Assembly: GCA_016287555.1 (NCBI GenBank)
Contig: JAEFAK010000006.1
Location: 1-24,926, forward strand
Reading direction: 5' to 3'
Source of the DNA: Oscillospiraceae bacterium
GTDB taxonomy: Bacteria > Bacillota > Clostridia > Oscillospirales > Oscillospiraceae
DNA length: 24,926 nt
Below are positions 9,601 through 16,542 of the stretch, one piece after another. The stretch's first letter is position 1. Each line of letters begins with the position of its first letter. The notes beneath the pieces were generated by a model that saw nothing but the letters and a program-made list of their open reading frames with translations, made no database searches and was not told the DNA's origin. The translations under genes were made by a program, and so were the position numbers.

Positions 9601-10605
9601 GGGATAGACGCGATATCCCTTCCGCTCAACGACCCCGACACGATGAGCATCTTCGTCTCGCCGGAAAAGCTCGGACTTCCCGACGACGACCCCATAATCG
9701 GCAAGGTGGGCTCCTTCGCCATCCCCGAATTCGGGACGAGGTTCACACGCGAGATGCTCGTCGACACCAAGCCTGACAGGATATCGACGCTCGTGCGCCT
9801 TTCGGGCTTCTCCCACGGCACCGGCGTCTGGGCGGGGAACATCAAGGACCTCGTCCTGAGCGGGACTGCGACCGTCGAGCAGACGGCCGCCTGCCGCGAC
9901 GATATCATGCTCTATCTAATCGGCATGGGCATGGAGGCCAAGCGCGCCTTCAAGTTTATGGAGGCCGTCAGAAAGGGCAATCTATTTAAGGGCAAGAGCT
10001 GGCCCGAGGGCATAGAGGACGAGCTGCGCGAGCTGAACGTCCCGGAGTGGTACATAGACTCCTGCAAGAAGATCCAGTACCTGTTCCCGAAGGCGCACGC
10101 CGTCGCCTACGTGACGATGGCGCTTCGCATCGCCTGGTTCAAGGTCCACAGACCCATAGAGTTCTACTGCGCCTACTTTACCGTCCGCGCCCCCGCCTTC
10201 GATCTGGAGCTCATGACCTCGGGCATCGACAAAGTGCGCTCGGCCATCAAGGAGCTCTACGCCAAGGGAGATATAACGACTCTCGAGCAGGACAAGCTCA
10301 CGACGCTCGAGGTCGTGTACGAGTTTCTCAGCCGCGGCTTCGACTTCGCGCCCATGGATCTGCGAAAGTCCGACGCGACGAAGTTCACGGTCGACGGCAA
10401 GCGGCTCATACCGCCTTTCGCGGCGGTCGCCGGCCTCGGCGAGACGGCGGCGCTCGACATAGCCGCCCACAGAAACGACGATTTCATCTCCATCGAGGAA
10501 TTTGCCGCGGCCTGCTCGAAGGTCTCCAAGACGCATATAGAGACGCTCAAGAAGCTCGGCGTATTCGGGGACATGCCTGACGCCGCGCAGATGTCGCTCT
10601 TCTGA
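6664..10605 (+). CDS. polC: DNA polymerase III alpha subunit, PolC type
   Basis: PolC is the replicative polymerase of low-GC-lineage Gram-positives, with 3'-5' exonuclease in the same chain. The 1313 residues are somewhat shorter than B. subtilis PolC (1437), mostly in the N-terminal region. Order of parts: short N-terminal domain; OB fold (about 110-180, VTGEVFGTEKRTVRGG); PHP domain beginning ELHLHTRFSQLDA (about 209); inserted DEDDh exonuclease with DLETTG (Asp299, Glu301), AHNAAFDMGF and HHRADADAE; the PHP remainder; then the polymerase core. Core motifs are GSRGSVGSS, a zinc-binding CPKCHHC with later CPICG, the catalytic PDIDLNFSG (Asp837, Asp839), and the STGQHPGG and FPKAHAVAY motifs. 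The start at 6664 has GGAGGA upstream inside ispG. It is the last gene of the operon and is followed by a strong terminator. Confidence 0.98.
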   Translation: MAKKFYDIFDCCREDAELRELLESTTVTALRIDRASGSLSADLFFPHPPAPVTVSLIESAVKAEFGLSAVSIAASAPAPQTAEQKNGRRQLMGNAIKGKDTPIGDLDQYAGKVSVTGEVFGTEKRTVRGGLHIVDFNITDHTGTLRVSKMLRDPADNVLMDIEDGMYLRVAGPVSFNRWCDDLSMEPVSICKMEKPVRMDTCEAGKRVELHLHTRFSQLDALTDIDEVVKTAARWGHKAIAVTDHGVVQAFPNMCNAGKKYGVKILYGCEAYYINDVDDHVAVSGAADETIDGDFVAFDLETTGLSSRSDAITEIGAVRFSGGRAVDRMCTFVDPGRSIPAEVVRLTGIHDEDVEGAPGQEEAVRRFLEFAGGLPLIAHNAAFDMGFIRAACDRYGLKCPNASVDTLTMSRSLLLRLKRFSLDVVAGALSLPEFNHHRADADAETCGLIALNFFGKLREAGVTTIAGINDYLASIRVPDELRGQPRHLIILVKTQQGLRNLYELVSLAHLKHFRKQPIIPKSLLMQKREGLILGSACENGEVFRAVTGNRSDAELDRLASFYDFLEIQPICNNAFMIAEGKAANEDELRGYNIRIVELAEKLGKPVCATGDVHFLEPDDEIFRRILLSNKFSDADRPLPIYFKTTDEMLEEFAYLGPETAKKVVIDDPNAVADSIDVVAPLPKGLFPPMIENSAKQLQDLVYGKLHAMYGEDPPAIVTDRVEAELKDILARGYDVIYMSAQKLVAKSNAAGYLVGSRGSVGSSVVAFFSGITEVNALPPHYRCPKCHHCDFEAGKDYGCGPDMPDAVCPICGEKYAKEGFDIPFETFLGFGGDKVPDIDLNFSGEYQAQAHRDTIELFGAEHVFRAGTITTVAEKTAYGYVKKYLEERGIKKSRLEEDRLSRGFTGVKRSTGQHPGGLVVIPQDHEVYDFCPVQHPADDPDSDIITTHFEYHSMEENLLKLDMLGHDDPTMIHMLTELTGIDAISLPLNDPDTMSIFVSPEKLGLPDDDPIIGKVGSFAIPEFGTRFTREMLVDTKPDRISTLVRLSGFSHGTGVWAGNIKDLVLSGTATVEQTAACRDDIMLYLIGMGMEAKRAFKFMEAVRKGNLFKGKSWPEGIEDELRELNVPEWYIDSCKKIQYLFPKAHAVAYVTMALRIAWFKVHRPIEFYCAYFTVRAPAFDLELMTSGIDKVRSAIKELYAKGDITTLEQDKLTTLEVVYEFLSRGFDFAPMDLRKSDATKFTVDGKRLIPPFAAVAGLGETAALDIAAHRNDDFISIEEFAAACSKVSKTHIETLKKLGVFGDMPDAAQMSLF

Positions 10606-10616
10606 AAATAAAAAAA

Positions 10617-10655
10617 CAGGCGGTACGGAAGATTTCCGTACCGCCTGACTTTTTT
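10617..10655. terminator. bidirectional intrinsic terminator between polC and the hydroxyacid dehydrogenase gene
   Basis: A perfect 14-bp inverted repeat (10617-10630 with 10634-10647, GAT loop) is followed on the + strand by a T run (10650-10655) and preceded by an A-rich stretch (10606-10616) that becomes a T run on the minus strand. It can end both convergent transcripts. Confidence 0.93.
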
Positions 10656-10659
10656 GCTT

Positions 10660-11616
10660 TCAGTTGACTATGTTGATGGGCGTGCCGTTGGCGAATGCGC
10701 GGACCGTCTCGACCATGGTGTCGGCCATTCTCTGGCGGCTCTCGATGGGAGTCCATGCGATATGCGGCGTGATGATGCAGTTGGGGAGATTGAGAAGAGG
10801 ATTGTCGGGCCCTGCGGGCTCCTTCTCGACGACGTCGAGCCCGGCGCCTCTGAGCTTTCCGGAGCGGAGCGCGTCGGCAAGCGCCGCCTCGTCGATGAGG
10901 TCGCCGCGCGCGTCGTTTATAAGGAACGCGCCGTCCTTCATCTTGGCCAGCGTTTCGGCGTTTATGATATGCCTGTTCTCCTTCGTGCTGGGGCAGTTGA
11001 GCGAGACGACGTCGCTTCGGGCGAGCAGGTCGTCGAGCGTCGTGTACTCGGCGAGCTTTCTGCCCTCGTCATTTTCGAATATGTCGTAGGCGAGGACCTT
11101 CATGCCGAGGCCGGCGGCCATCTTGCCGACGTTGCGGCCTATCCTGCCGAAGCCGATGATGCCTATCGTCTTGTTCGCCAGCTCAATGAGGGGAGCGTCG
11201 CCCATGATGCCCTTCATCGTCTGCATGAAGTCGCCGGAGCGGAGGGCGTTGTTGTAGTAGGCGATCTGGTTGGTGAGGTAGAGCAGGAGAGCTATCGCGT
11301 GCTGCGCGACGGGAGCCGTGCCGTAGTCGGGGTTGTTGGCGACTGAGATGCCGCACTTTCTCGCGTGGTCGACGTCAAAGGCGTTGAAGCCCGTGGCGGG
11401 AATGACGACGAGCTTGAGGTTGGTAAGCTGATCCATGACGTCGTTGGTGAGGAACCTGAAGCCTCCGAGAACGACGTCCGTCTCGTTCATGCACTTGACG
11501 ACGCCCATTTTCATGACTTCAGCGGAGGTATACTCCCTGACTTCGCCTATTTTGCGAAGCTCGTCCCTGTTGAGCATATCGCCGAGCATGCCGATGTCGA
11601 TAATAGTAATGACCAT
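10660..11616 (-). CDS. D-isomer-specific 2-hydroxyacid dehydrogenase (NAD(P)-dependent)
   Basis: The product is a cytosolic oxidoreductase that interconverts a 2-oxoacid and a D-2-hydroxyacid; 318 residues is normal for the glycerate/hydroxypyruvate branch. The split catalytic domain surrounds a Rossmann domain with GFGRIGRNVG. The catalytic triad is visible as Arg in NDARGDLID, Glu in LDVVEKEP and His in ITPHIAW. The segment NNPDYGTAPVAQHAIALLL (substrate loop) also fits. The start at 11616 has AGGAG nine to ten bases upstream. The gene is transcribed alone, divergently from pepT, and ends at the shared terminator. Substrate cannot be read from sequence; glycerate dehydrogenase (hprA-like) is the closest guess. 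Formate or phosphoglycerate dehydrogenase is less likely because there is no long N-terminal extension and no C-terminal ACT domain. Confidence 0.93.
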   Translation of the reverse strand: MVITIIDIGMLGDMLNRDELRKIGEVREYTSAEVMKMGVVKCMNETDVVLGGFRFLTNDVMDQLTNLKLVVIPATGFNAFDVDHARKCGISVANNPDYGTAPVAQHAIALLLYLTNQIAYYNNALRSGDFMQTMKGIMGDAPLIELANKTIGIIGFGRIGRNVGKMAAGLGMKVLAYDIFENDEGRKLAEYTTLDDLLARSDVVSLNCPSTKENRHIINAETLAKMKDGAFLINDARGDLIDEAALADALRSGKLRGAGLDVVEKEPAGPDNPLLNLPNCIITPHIAWTPIESRQRMADTMVETVRAFANGTPINIVN

Positions 11617-11714
11617 GACAGTTACTCCTAAATAAATAGTCTTTTGATTAATAATAACACGTTTAACGAAAAAAAGCGATAGTAAAAGAAGATATTTTTG
11701 CTTCGTGTGCTCGG

Positions 11715-11743
11715 TTGAAAATCGGGGCGCGATATTATATACT
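11715..11743 (+). promoter_or_regulatory. sigma-A promoter for pepT-ogt
   Basis: TTGAAA (11715-11720), a 17-base spacer and TATACT (11738-11743) match the vegetative consensus at 10 of 12 positions. It lies just upstream of pepT, leaving a leader of about 30 bases with GGAG (11767-11770) before the ATG at 11779. No equally good promoter was found for the divergent dehydrogenase gene in 11617-11778. Confidence 0.78.
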
Positions 11744-11778
11744 TTTTACATACCAAAAAAGACTTCGGAGATGATAGC

Positions 11779-12990
11779 ATGAAAGATGTAGCCGAGAGAT
11801 TCATAGAATACTGCCGCATGGACTCCCAGTCCGCGGAGGCTGACGTCATCCCCAGCACGAAGGAGCAGTTCGCCGTCGCCGAGCGGCTCTATAACGAGCT
11901 GTGCGAGATGGGAGCCGAAGCGCGCATCGACAGGGAACATGCCTACGTATACGCGCAGATCCCCTCCAATATCGAAAAGCCCGCGCCCGCCGTGGGCTTC
12001 ATATCGCATTTCGATACGTCTCCCGCCGTTCCCGCGTCGGGCGTGACGCCCGTCCGCCGCATCTACGAGGGCGGCGACCTGGAAATAGGCGAGGGCGTCG
12101 TGCTCAGGCAGGAGGACGAGCCGCTCCTGGCCGAGTTCGTCGGCAAAGAACTCATCACGTCCGACGGGAGGACGCTCCTCGGAGCCGACGACAAGGCCGG
12201 CGTGGCCGAGATAATGGACGCCGCCCAGCGCCTTCTCTCTGACCCGACTATAAAGCACGGCAAGGTCTGCATAGGCTTCACGCCCGACGAGGAGGTCGGC
12301 CACGGCGCGGACCTTTTCGACGTCGAGGGCTTCGGCGCCGACTACGCCTATACCGTCGACGGCGGCTGGCTCGGCGGGATAGAGTATGAGTGCTTCAACG
12401 CCGCGGGCGCCAAGCTGACCGTCAGGGGCCGCAGCACGCATCCGGGCTCGGCCAAGGGCTCGATGAAGAACGCGCTGCTCATGTGGGCTGAGTTTCAGGC
12501 GCTGCTCCCCGCGGGTGAGAACCCGATGTATACCGAGGGCTACGAGGGCTTCTACCATCCTGACGAGATACACGGCGCGTGCGACTGCGTGACCGTAGAT
12601 TACATCATACGCGACCACGACAGGGCCAAGTTCGAGGCCAAGAAGCTCTTTTTCAAAAACGCCGCCGCCTTTATGAACGAAAAGTACGGCGAGGGAAGCT
12701 TCAAGGTCGACATGGCCGACAGCTACTACAACATGCGCGAGAAGATCGAGGAGCACATGGAGGTCGTCCGGATCGCCGAGCAGGCCATGCGCAATCGAGG
12801 CCTCGAGCCCAAAACGATACCCATCCGCGGCGGCACGGACGGCGCGCGCCTTTCCTATATGGGCCTGCCGTGCCCGAATATCTGCACGGGCGGCTTCGGC
12901 TTCCACAGCCGCTTCGAATTTATCCCGACCTTCGCGCTGACCGAGGTCTCGAACATCATCATCGAGATCATAAAGCTGAGCGCCGAGTGA
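11779..12990 (+). CDS. pepT: peptidase T (tripeptide aminopeptidase, M20B)
   Basis: A cytosolic dizinc aminopeptidase that removes the N-terminal residue from tripeptides; 403 residues is the family size. The M20 metal-binding residues are all visible: His77 and Asp79 in SHFDTSPA, Asp137 in GADDKAG, Glu171-Glu172 in PDEEVGHG (general base and ligand), Asp194 in VDGGWLG and His376 in GGFGFHSRFEF. The lid/dimerisation domain lies between about residues 205 and 310. PIRGGTDGARLSYMGLPCPN near the C terminus is typical of PepT rather than other M20 enzymes. The start at 11779 has a GGAG site. The next gene overlaps its stop by three to four bases (GTGA), so the pair is an operon. Confidence 0.96.
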   Translation: MKDVAERFIEYCRMDSQSAEADVIPSTKEQFAVAERLYNELCEMGAEARIDREHAYVYAQIPSNIEKPAPAVGFISHFDTSPAVPASGVTPVRRIYEGGDLEIGEGVVLRQEDEPLLAEFVGKELITSDGRTLLGADDKAGVAEIMDAAQRLLSDPTIKHGKVCIGFTPDEEVGHGADLFDVEGFGADYAYTVDGGWLGGIEYECFNAAGAKLTVRGRSTHPGSAKGSMKNALLMWAEFQALLPAGENPMYTEGYEGFYHPDEIHGACDCVTVDYIIRDHDRAKFEAKKLFFKNAAAFMNEKYGEGSFKVDMADSYYNMREKIEEHMEVVRIAEQAMRNRGLEPKTIPIRGGTDGARLSYMGLPCPNICTGGFGFHSRFEFIPTFALTEVSNIIIEIIKLSAE

Positions 12991-13466
12991 GCTCCGTGTA
13001 CTATAAAAAAGTGCCTTCCCCGGTCGGACAGCTGACGCTCGCGAGCGACGGAGAGGCGCTGACCGGGCTCTGGACGGAGAAAAACGCCCCCGCGGCGGGA
13101 AAGCTCGCGGAGCTGCCCGTTTTTGAGCTGACAGTGCGCTGGCTGGAGACCTATTTCTCCGGCCGCGAGCCGGGCTTCATGCCGCCCCTGCGCATGAGCG
13201 GGACACCGTTTCGCCTGCGCGTCTGGGAGCTTTTGCGGGATATCCCCTTCGGCGCGCTGACGACCTACGGCGCTCTCTCGGACAAGCTCCGAGCCGCGGG
13301 CATAAAGGCCTCGCCCCGCGCCGTCGGAGGCGCGGTCGGGGCTAATCCGATATCGATCATCGTCCCTTGCCACCGCGTCATAGGCGCGGACGGCAGCCTG
13401 ACGGGCTACGCGGGAGGCCTTGAAACGAAGATATCCCTCCTGCGGATCGAGGGCTCATACAGCTAA
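12987..13466 (+). CDS. ogt: methylated-DNA--protein-cysteine methyltransferase (Ogt/MGMT family)
   Basis: The family removes alkyl groups from O6-alkylguanine by transferring them irreversibly to a cysteine. The proposed product is 159 residues, with a short N-terminal domain (YYKKVPSPVGQLTLASDG) and a C-terminal DNA-binding domain. The latter contains FRLRVWELLRDIPFGALTTYG, the recognition helix region SPRAVGGAVGANP and the alkyl-acceptor motif IVPCHRVIG (Cys128). The start is inferred as GTG at 12987 overlapping the pepT stop; GTG at 12996 is possible, and neither has a strong ribosome binding site, so translation may depend on coupling. The longer open frame reaching back to 12579 lies inside pepT and is not believed. 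The protein is followed by a strong terminator. Confidence 0.93.
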   Translation: MSSVYYKKVPSPVGQLTLASDGEALTGLWTEKNAPAAGKLAELPVFELTVRWLETYFSGREPGFMPPLRMSGTPFRLRVWELLRDIPFGALTTYGALSDKLRAAGIKASPRAVGGAVGANPISIIVPCHRVIGADGSLTGYAGGLETKISLLRIEGSYS

Positions 13467-13480
13467 AGGCAGATAAAAAT

Positions 13481-13511
13481 GCCCCGGAACGGACGTTCCG
13501 GGGCGTTTTTT
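13481..13511. terminator. bidirectional terminator between ogt and the Na/Pi transporter gene
   Basis: A perfect 10-bp GC-rich stem (13481-13490 with 13495-13504, GGAC loop) is followed by GTTTTTT on the + strand and flanked on the other side by AAAAAT. It separates convergent genes and can serve both. Confidence 0.92.
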
Positions 13512-13513
13512 AT

Positions 13514-15262
13514 TCAGTTGAACCTGTATTTCTCCATGTATTCGTCGAAGGCCTGCTTGAATTCCGGGTTGTCCATGGACTTTATCTCGCCCAGGTATTC
13601 GTGCGTATCGAAGGCGTTCTGCGCGACCTCGATGAGCGCGACGGCGATGTTGGAACAGTGGTCGGAGACTCGCGAGTAGTTCGTCAGCAGGTCGGAGAGC
13701 ACGAATCCGAGCTCTATCGTGCACGCGCCGTTGCGCAGGCGGCGCACGTGATTTGACTTGCACTCGGCTATGAGCGAGTCGATGACCTGTTCGAGAGGCT
13801 CGACCCTGCCGGCCAGCTCAAGATCTCCGTCCTCGAAGGCCTTGGTCGTTATCGTCAGTATCTCCGTGACGGCGGAGGAAATGACGGCGAGCTCGCCGTT
13901 GGCCTCGTCGGAGAAGGCGATGCTCTTGTCAAATCTCTCGTCCGCCGTGCGGACCATGTTTATCGCGTGGTCGCCGATGCGCTCGAAATCGCCGATGGTG
14001 TGAAGTTGCTTGGAGACCTCCTTCGAGTCGCTGTCGGAGAGATCCTTGCTGGATATCTTGACGAGGAAGGTGCCGAGCTTGTCCTCGTATTCGTCGAGCC
14101 TGTCCTCATTTTCCTTTATCCGCTCGGCGAGGCGCGGCGAATAGCTCTTATTGAGCTGGATGGAGTCGATGAAGGTGTCCCGCGCGAGTATCGCCATCTC
14201 GCAGGTCCTGTTGTGGCACTCGGAGATCGCGAAGGACGGGGTGTTGATGAGGCGTTCGTCGAGGAAGGCGTAAGTCTCGATCTCGTTCTTGTCGCGGATG
14301 CAAAGGCGGGAGAGCTTGACGAGCCTTCTGGAGAAGGGGTAGAGGATGATCGTCGTCAGGATATTGAATATCGTGTGGCAGAGCGCTATGCCCCAGGGGG
14401 AGGCCGCCGCGGAGAATATCGCCGGATGCAGAGCCAGCTTGGCGATATAGTAGAGTATCATGCAGATTATCGTTCCGATGATCTTGATGGAGAAGTGGAT
14501 GAAGGCGACGCGCTTCGCGTTTTTGTTGACGCCTATCGTCGAGATGAGGGAGGTGACGCAGGTCCCGATGTTGACGCCCATGATTATCGGCATGGCGACG
14601 GCGTAGTTGATCCCGCCCGTAAGCGAGAGGGCCTGCATGATGCCGACGCTCGCCGCGGAGGATTGGATTATGCCCGTGAATATCGCGCCGACGATGATGC
14701 CGAGGAAGGGATTTTCGAAGGCTGTGAGGATGCCGGTGAAGCTGGGGGAATCCTTGAGCGGGCTGACGGAGGAGCTCATAAGCGTCATGCCGAACATGAG
14801 AACGCCGAAGCCGGCGAGGATATAGCCTATATCCTGCCTCTTGCGCTTTTTCGAGAGCATCGCCATCAGCATGCCTATAAAGGCGGCTATCGGGGCGAAG
14901 TTCTCGGGCTTGAGCAGATTCAGCCCGATGCTGCTGCTGTCTATACCCGCCAGCGAGAGTATCCACGCCGTGAGCGTCGTGCCAATGTTCGAGCCCATGA
15001 TGACGCCTATCGTCTGCTCGAGCTGCATGACGCCGGAGTTTACCAGACCGACGAGCATGACCGTCGTCGCCGAAGACGACTGTATGGCTATCGTGATCCC
15101 GGCGCCGAGCAGCAGGCTCGTCAGGGGATTTGAGGTCATGCGGTAGATCGTTTTTTCAAGCCGGCCGCCGGAGAGCTTTTCCAGCCCCGACGACATGGCG
15201 TGCATGCCGTACAGAAACAGCGCCAGACCGCCAAGCAGAGCGATGATATTGAATATGGTCAT
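13514..15262 (-). CDS. Na/Pi cotransporter family protein with C-terminal PhoU-like domain
   Basis: This is a predicted cytoplasmic-membrane phosphate carrier of the NptA/type II Na/Pi family. The 582 residues contain two repeats of the transporter domain with the signature QSSSATT (from Gln61) and QSSAAS (from Gln200), surrounded by hydrophobic helices up to about residue 330. They are followed by a helical PhoU-like region (about 340-582, e.g. IGDFERIGDHAINMVRTAD and the second copy around YSRVSDHCSNIAVALIE). The start is set at 15262 (MTIFNIIALLGG) because CGGAGGA lies seven bases upstream; the frame is open to 15304, but those 14 residues contain no site. A promoter is visible at 15296-15324. 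The PhoU-type tail is thought to regulate transport, and ions other than sodium/phosphate cannot be excluded. Confidence 0.94.
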   Translation of the reverse strand: MTIFNIIALLGGLALFLYGMHAMSSGLEKLSGGRLEKTIYRMTSNPLTSLLLGAGITIAIQSSSATTVMLVGLVNSGVMQLEQTIGVIMGSNIGTTLTAWILSLAGIDSSSIGLNLLKPENFAPIAAFIGMLMAMLSKKRKRQDIGYILAGFGVLMFGMTLMSSSVSPLKDSPSFTGILTAFENPFLGIIVGAIFTGIIQSSAASVGIMQALSLTGGINYAVAMPIIMGVNIGTCVTSLISTIGVNKNAKRVAFIHFSIKIIGTIICMILYYIAKLALHPAIFSAAASPWGIALCHTIFNILTTIILYPFSRRLVKLSRLCIRDKNEIETYAFLDERLINTPSFAISECHNRTCEMAILARDTFIDSIQLNKSYSPRLAERIKENEDRLDEYEDKLGTFLVKISSKDLSDSDSKEVSKQLHTIGDFERIGDHAINMVRTADERFDKSIAFSDEANGELAVISSAVTEILTITTKAFEDGDLELAGRVEPLEQVIDSLIAECKSNHVRRLRNGACTIELGFVLSDLLTNYSRVSDHCSNIAVALIEVAQNAFDTHEYLGEIKSMDNPEFKQAFDEYMEKYRFN

Positions 15263-15295
15263 GAGAGTCCTCCGAGTTGAAATCCCAAATTTCCT

Positions 15296-15324
15296 CATAT
15301 ACAATATACAACAAATGCGGTCAA
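15296..15324 (-). promoter_or_regulatory. probable sigma-A promoter of the Na/Pi transporter gene
   Basis: On the minus strand TTGACC (15324-15319) is separated by 17 bases from TATATG (15301-15296), about 34 bases before the start codon. An alternative pair, TTGAAA with an 18-base spacer and TATATT, overlaps it a few bases upstream. Confidence 0.6.
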
Positions 15325-15380
15325 GCTTTCAATAGCAAAAAGCAAAAAAAGAGCCCTGCCCGCGTTCCGACCGCCGCTCA

Positions 15381-15410
15381 ACCGCCGTGCGAGCCGACTC
15401 GCGCAGCGGT
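15381..15410. repeat. imperfect palindrome in the divergent control region
   Basis: Bases 15381-15393 pair with 15398-15410 across a CCGA loop, with one C/A mismatch and one G-T pair. It lies between the promoters of the Na/Pi transporter gene and the HTH-TPR gene, just upstream of the latter's promoter. It could be an operator or an RNA hairpin. It is not a convincing terminator, because nothing is known to read into it and the T run is six bases away. Confidence 0.4.
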
Positions 15411-15413
15411 AGC

Positions 15414-15442
15414 TGGTTTTTCTGCCGGGAGTCTGCTAATAT
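15414..15442 (+). promoter_or_regulatory. possible extended -10 promoter of the HTH-TPR gene
   Basis: TGCTAATAT (15434-15442) fits an extended -10 element (TG-N-TAATAT). The -35 at the right distance is poor (TGGTTT, 15414-15419). It lies about 30 bases before the start codon, with AAAGGAG (15457-15463) between. Confidence 0.4.
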
Positions 15443-15472
15443 AAGGCCATGAAACAAAAGGAGTGACCCGTC

Positions 15473-16489
15473 ATGGAAATGGGAAAAGAAATACGCCGCC
15501 TGAGAAACGACCGCGGCATCACGCAGGAGGCGCTGGCCTCCGCGCTCAACGTGACGCCGCAGACAGTCAGCAAGTGGGAGCTCGGAGCCAGCATGCCGGA
15601 CGTGCAGCTCCTGCCGGAAATAGCGATATTCTTCGGCGTCACGATAGACACGCTCTTCGCCATGACCCCGGAGCAGGAGCTCGACAGGCTGGAAAACCAC
15701 ATATACGACAGCGCCCTTATAAGCGAGGCCGAGCTGCGCGGGATCGAGAACAGGCTCCTCGCCTTTGCCGAGGATAAAGACCTCGAGGGCAGAGCGCAGC
15801 TCCTGCTTGCGGTGCTGTATAACCACCAGGCCGAGCAGTACCGTATGCTGGCCGTAGAGCGGGGGAAGACCGCCGTCGAGAAGACCGGGGGCGACCGCGA
15901 GGCCGTAAGCGAGCTTGCCAACGCCTGGGGCAGCTATATGCCGGACTGGAACGTACGCAATCATCACGCCCTCATCGAGTATTTCGAGGACTTCTGCCGC
16001 CGCGAGCCGACCAACCGCGCCGTCCTCATGTGGCTTCTTGACAACCTCATCGACGACAGACGCCTCGCCGAGGCGCGCGAATGGCTGAACAAGCTCGCCG
16101 CCATCGACAATACCTTCCGCACGACCATGTACCGCTATCTCATCGCGGAGGCGGCGGGCGACGGCGCCGAGTGCGAAAAGCAGCTCCGCGCGCTGGAGGC
16201 CATGGAGGGACAGGAATGGTGCCGGGACACCACTCTCGGCGACATTTACACCCAGCGCCAGGAATACGACAGGGCGATCGAGTGGTATCGCCGGGGGCAG
16301 GAGATACAGCCCTCCCCGAAGTACGTCGACAGCGCCGTGAGCATCGCCCACATATGCGAGATACGCGGCGACAAGGCCGGAGCGATCGAGGCTTACCGCG
16401 AGGTGCTGCGCCTGATGAAAGCGGAATGGGGCATCATCAGCGGCTCCGAGCGCGAGGAGATCGAGCGCGCCATACGCAGGCTGCAGTAA
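15473..16489 (+). CDS. XRE-family helix-turn-helix protein with TPR-like repeats
   Basis: A 338-residue probable transcription regulator. Residues about 5-57 form a Cro/cI-type HTH (IRRLRNDRGITQEALASALNV followed by TPQTVSKWELG and DVQLLPEIAIFFGVTIDTLF). The remainder is helical and acidic. Residues about 190-325 resemble tetratricopeptide repeats, with clearest units at LGDIYTQRQEYDRAIEWYRRG and the next repeat IAHICEIRGDKAGAIEAYREV. This layout is common in Bacillota single-gene regulators, some of which bind peptides. The ATG at 15473 has AAAGGAG nine bases upstream. The gene stands alone between a divergent transporter gene and a convergent fumarase gene, and the palindrome at 15381-15410 could be its operator. 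No target or ligand can be deduced. Confidence 0.9.
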   Translation: MEMGKEIRRLRNDRGITQEALASALNVTPQTVSKWELGASMPDVQLLPEIAIFFGVTIDTLFAMTPEQELDRLENHIYDSALISEAELRGIENRLLAFAEDKDLEGRAQLLLAVLYNHQAEQYRMLAVERGKTAVEKTGGDREAVSELANAWGSYMPDWNVRNHHALIEYFEDFCRREPTNRAVLMWLLDNLIDDRRLAEAREWLNKLAAIDNTFRTTMYRYLIAEAAGDGAECEKQLRALEAMEGQEWCRDTTLGDIYTQRQEYDRAIEWYRRGQEIQPSPKYVDSAVSIAHICEIRGDKAGAIEAYREVLRLMKAEWGIISGSEREEIERAIRRLQ

Positions 16490-16494
16490 AAAAG

Positions 16495-16527
16495 ACCGGC
16501 GTGAACTGATCGTTCGCGCCGGTTTCT
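16495..16527. terminator. bidirectional terminator between the HTH-TPR gene and fumA
   Basis: A 12-bp stem (16495-16506 with 16512-16523, one G-T pair) encloses TGATC. A TAAAAAAG stretch at its left side gives a T run for minus-strand transcripts, and TTTCTTCATTT follows for the + strand (weaker). Confidence 0.82.
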
Positions 16528-16542
16528 TCATTTAGTTTTATA

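Noticed and set aside
6637..9816. 1059-codon minus-strand open frame opposite polC
   Set aside because: Same antisense artefact; the polC frame has all catalytic motifs and the opposite frame has none.
11617..11714. Promoter for the hydroxyacid dehydrogenase gene on the minus strand
   Set aside because: AT-rich with several TATTAT-like boxes, but no acceptable -35 at 16-18 bases, so no site was assigned.
12579..12986. N-terminal extension of the alkyltransferase frame inside pepT
   Set aside because: It is Arg/His-rich, overlaps pepT, and the family domain begins only at about 12990.
13967..15133. 388-codon + strand open frame opposite the Na/Pi transporter
   Set aside because: Asp/Arg/Glu-rich shadow with no ribosome binding site; the minus frame has membrane helices and QSSS motifs.
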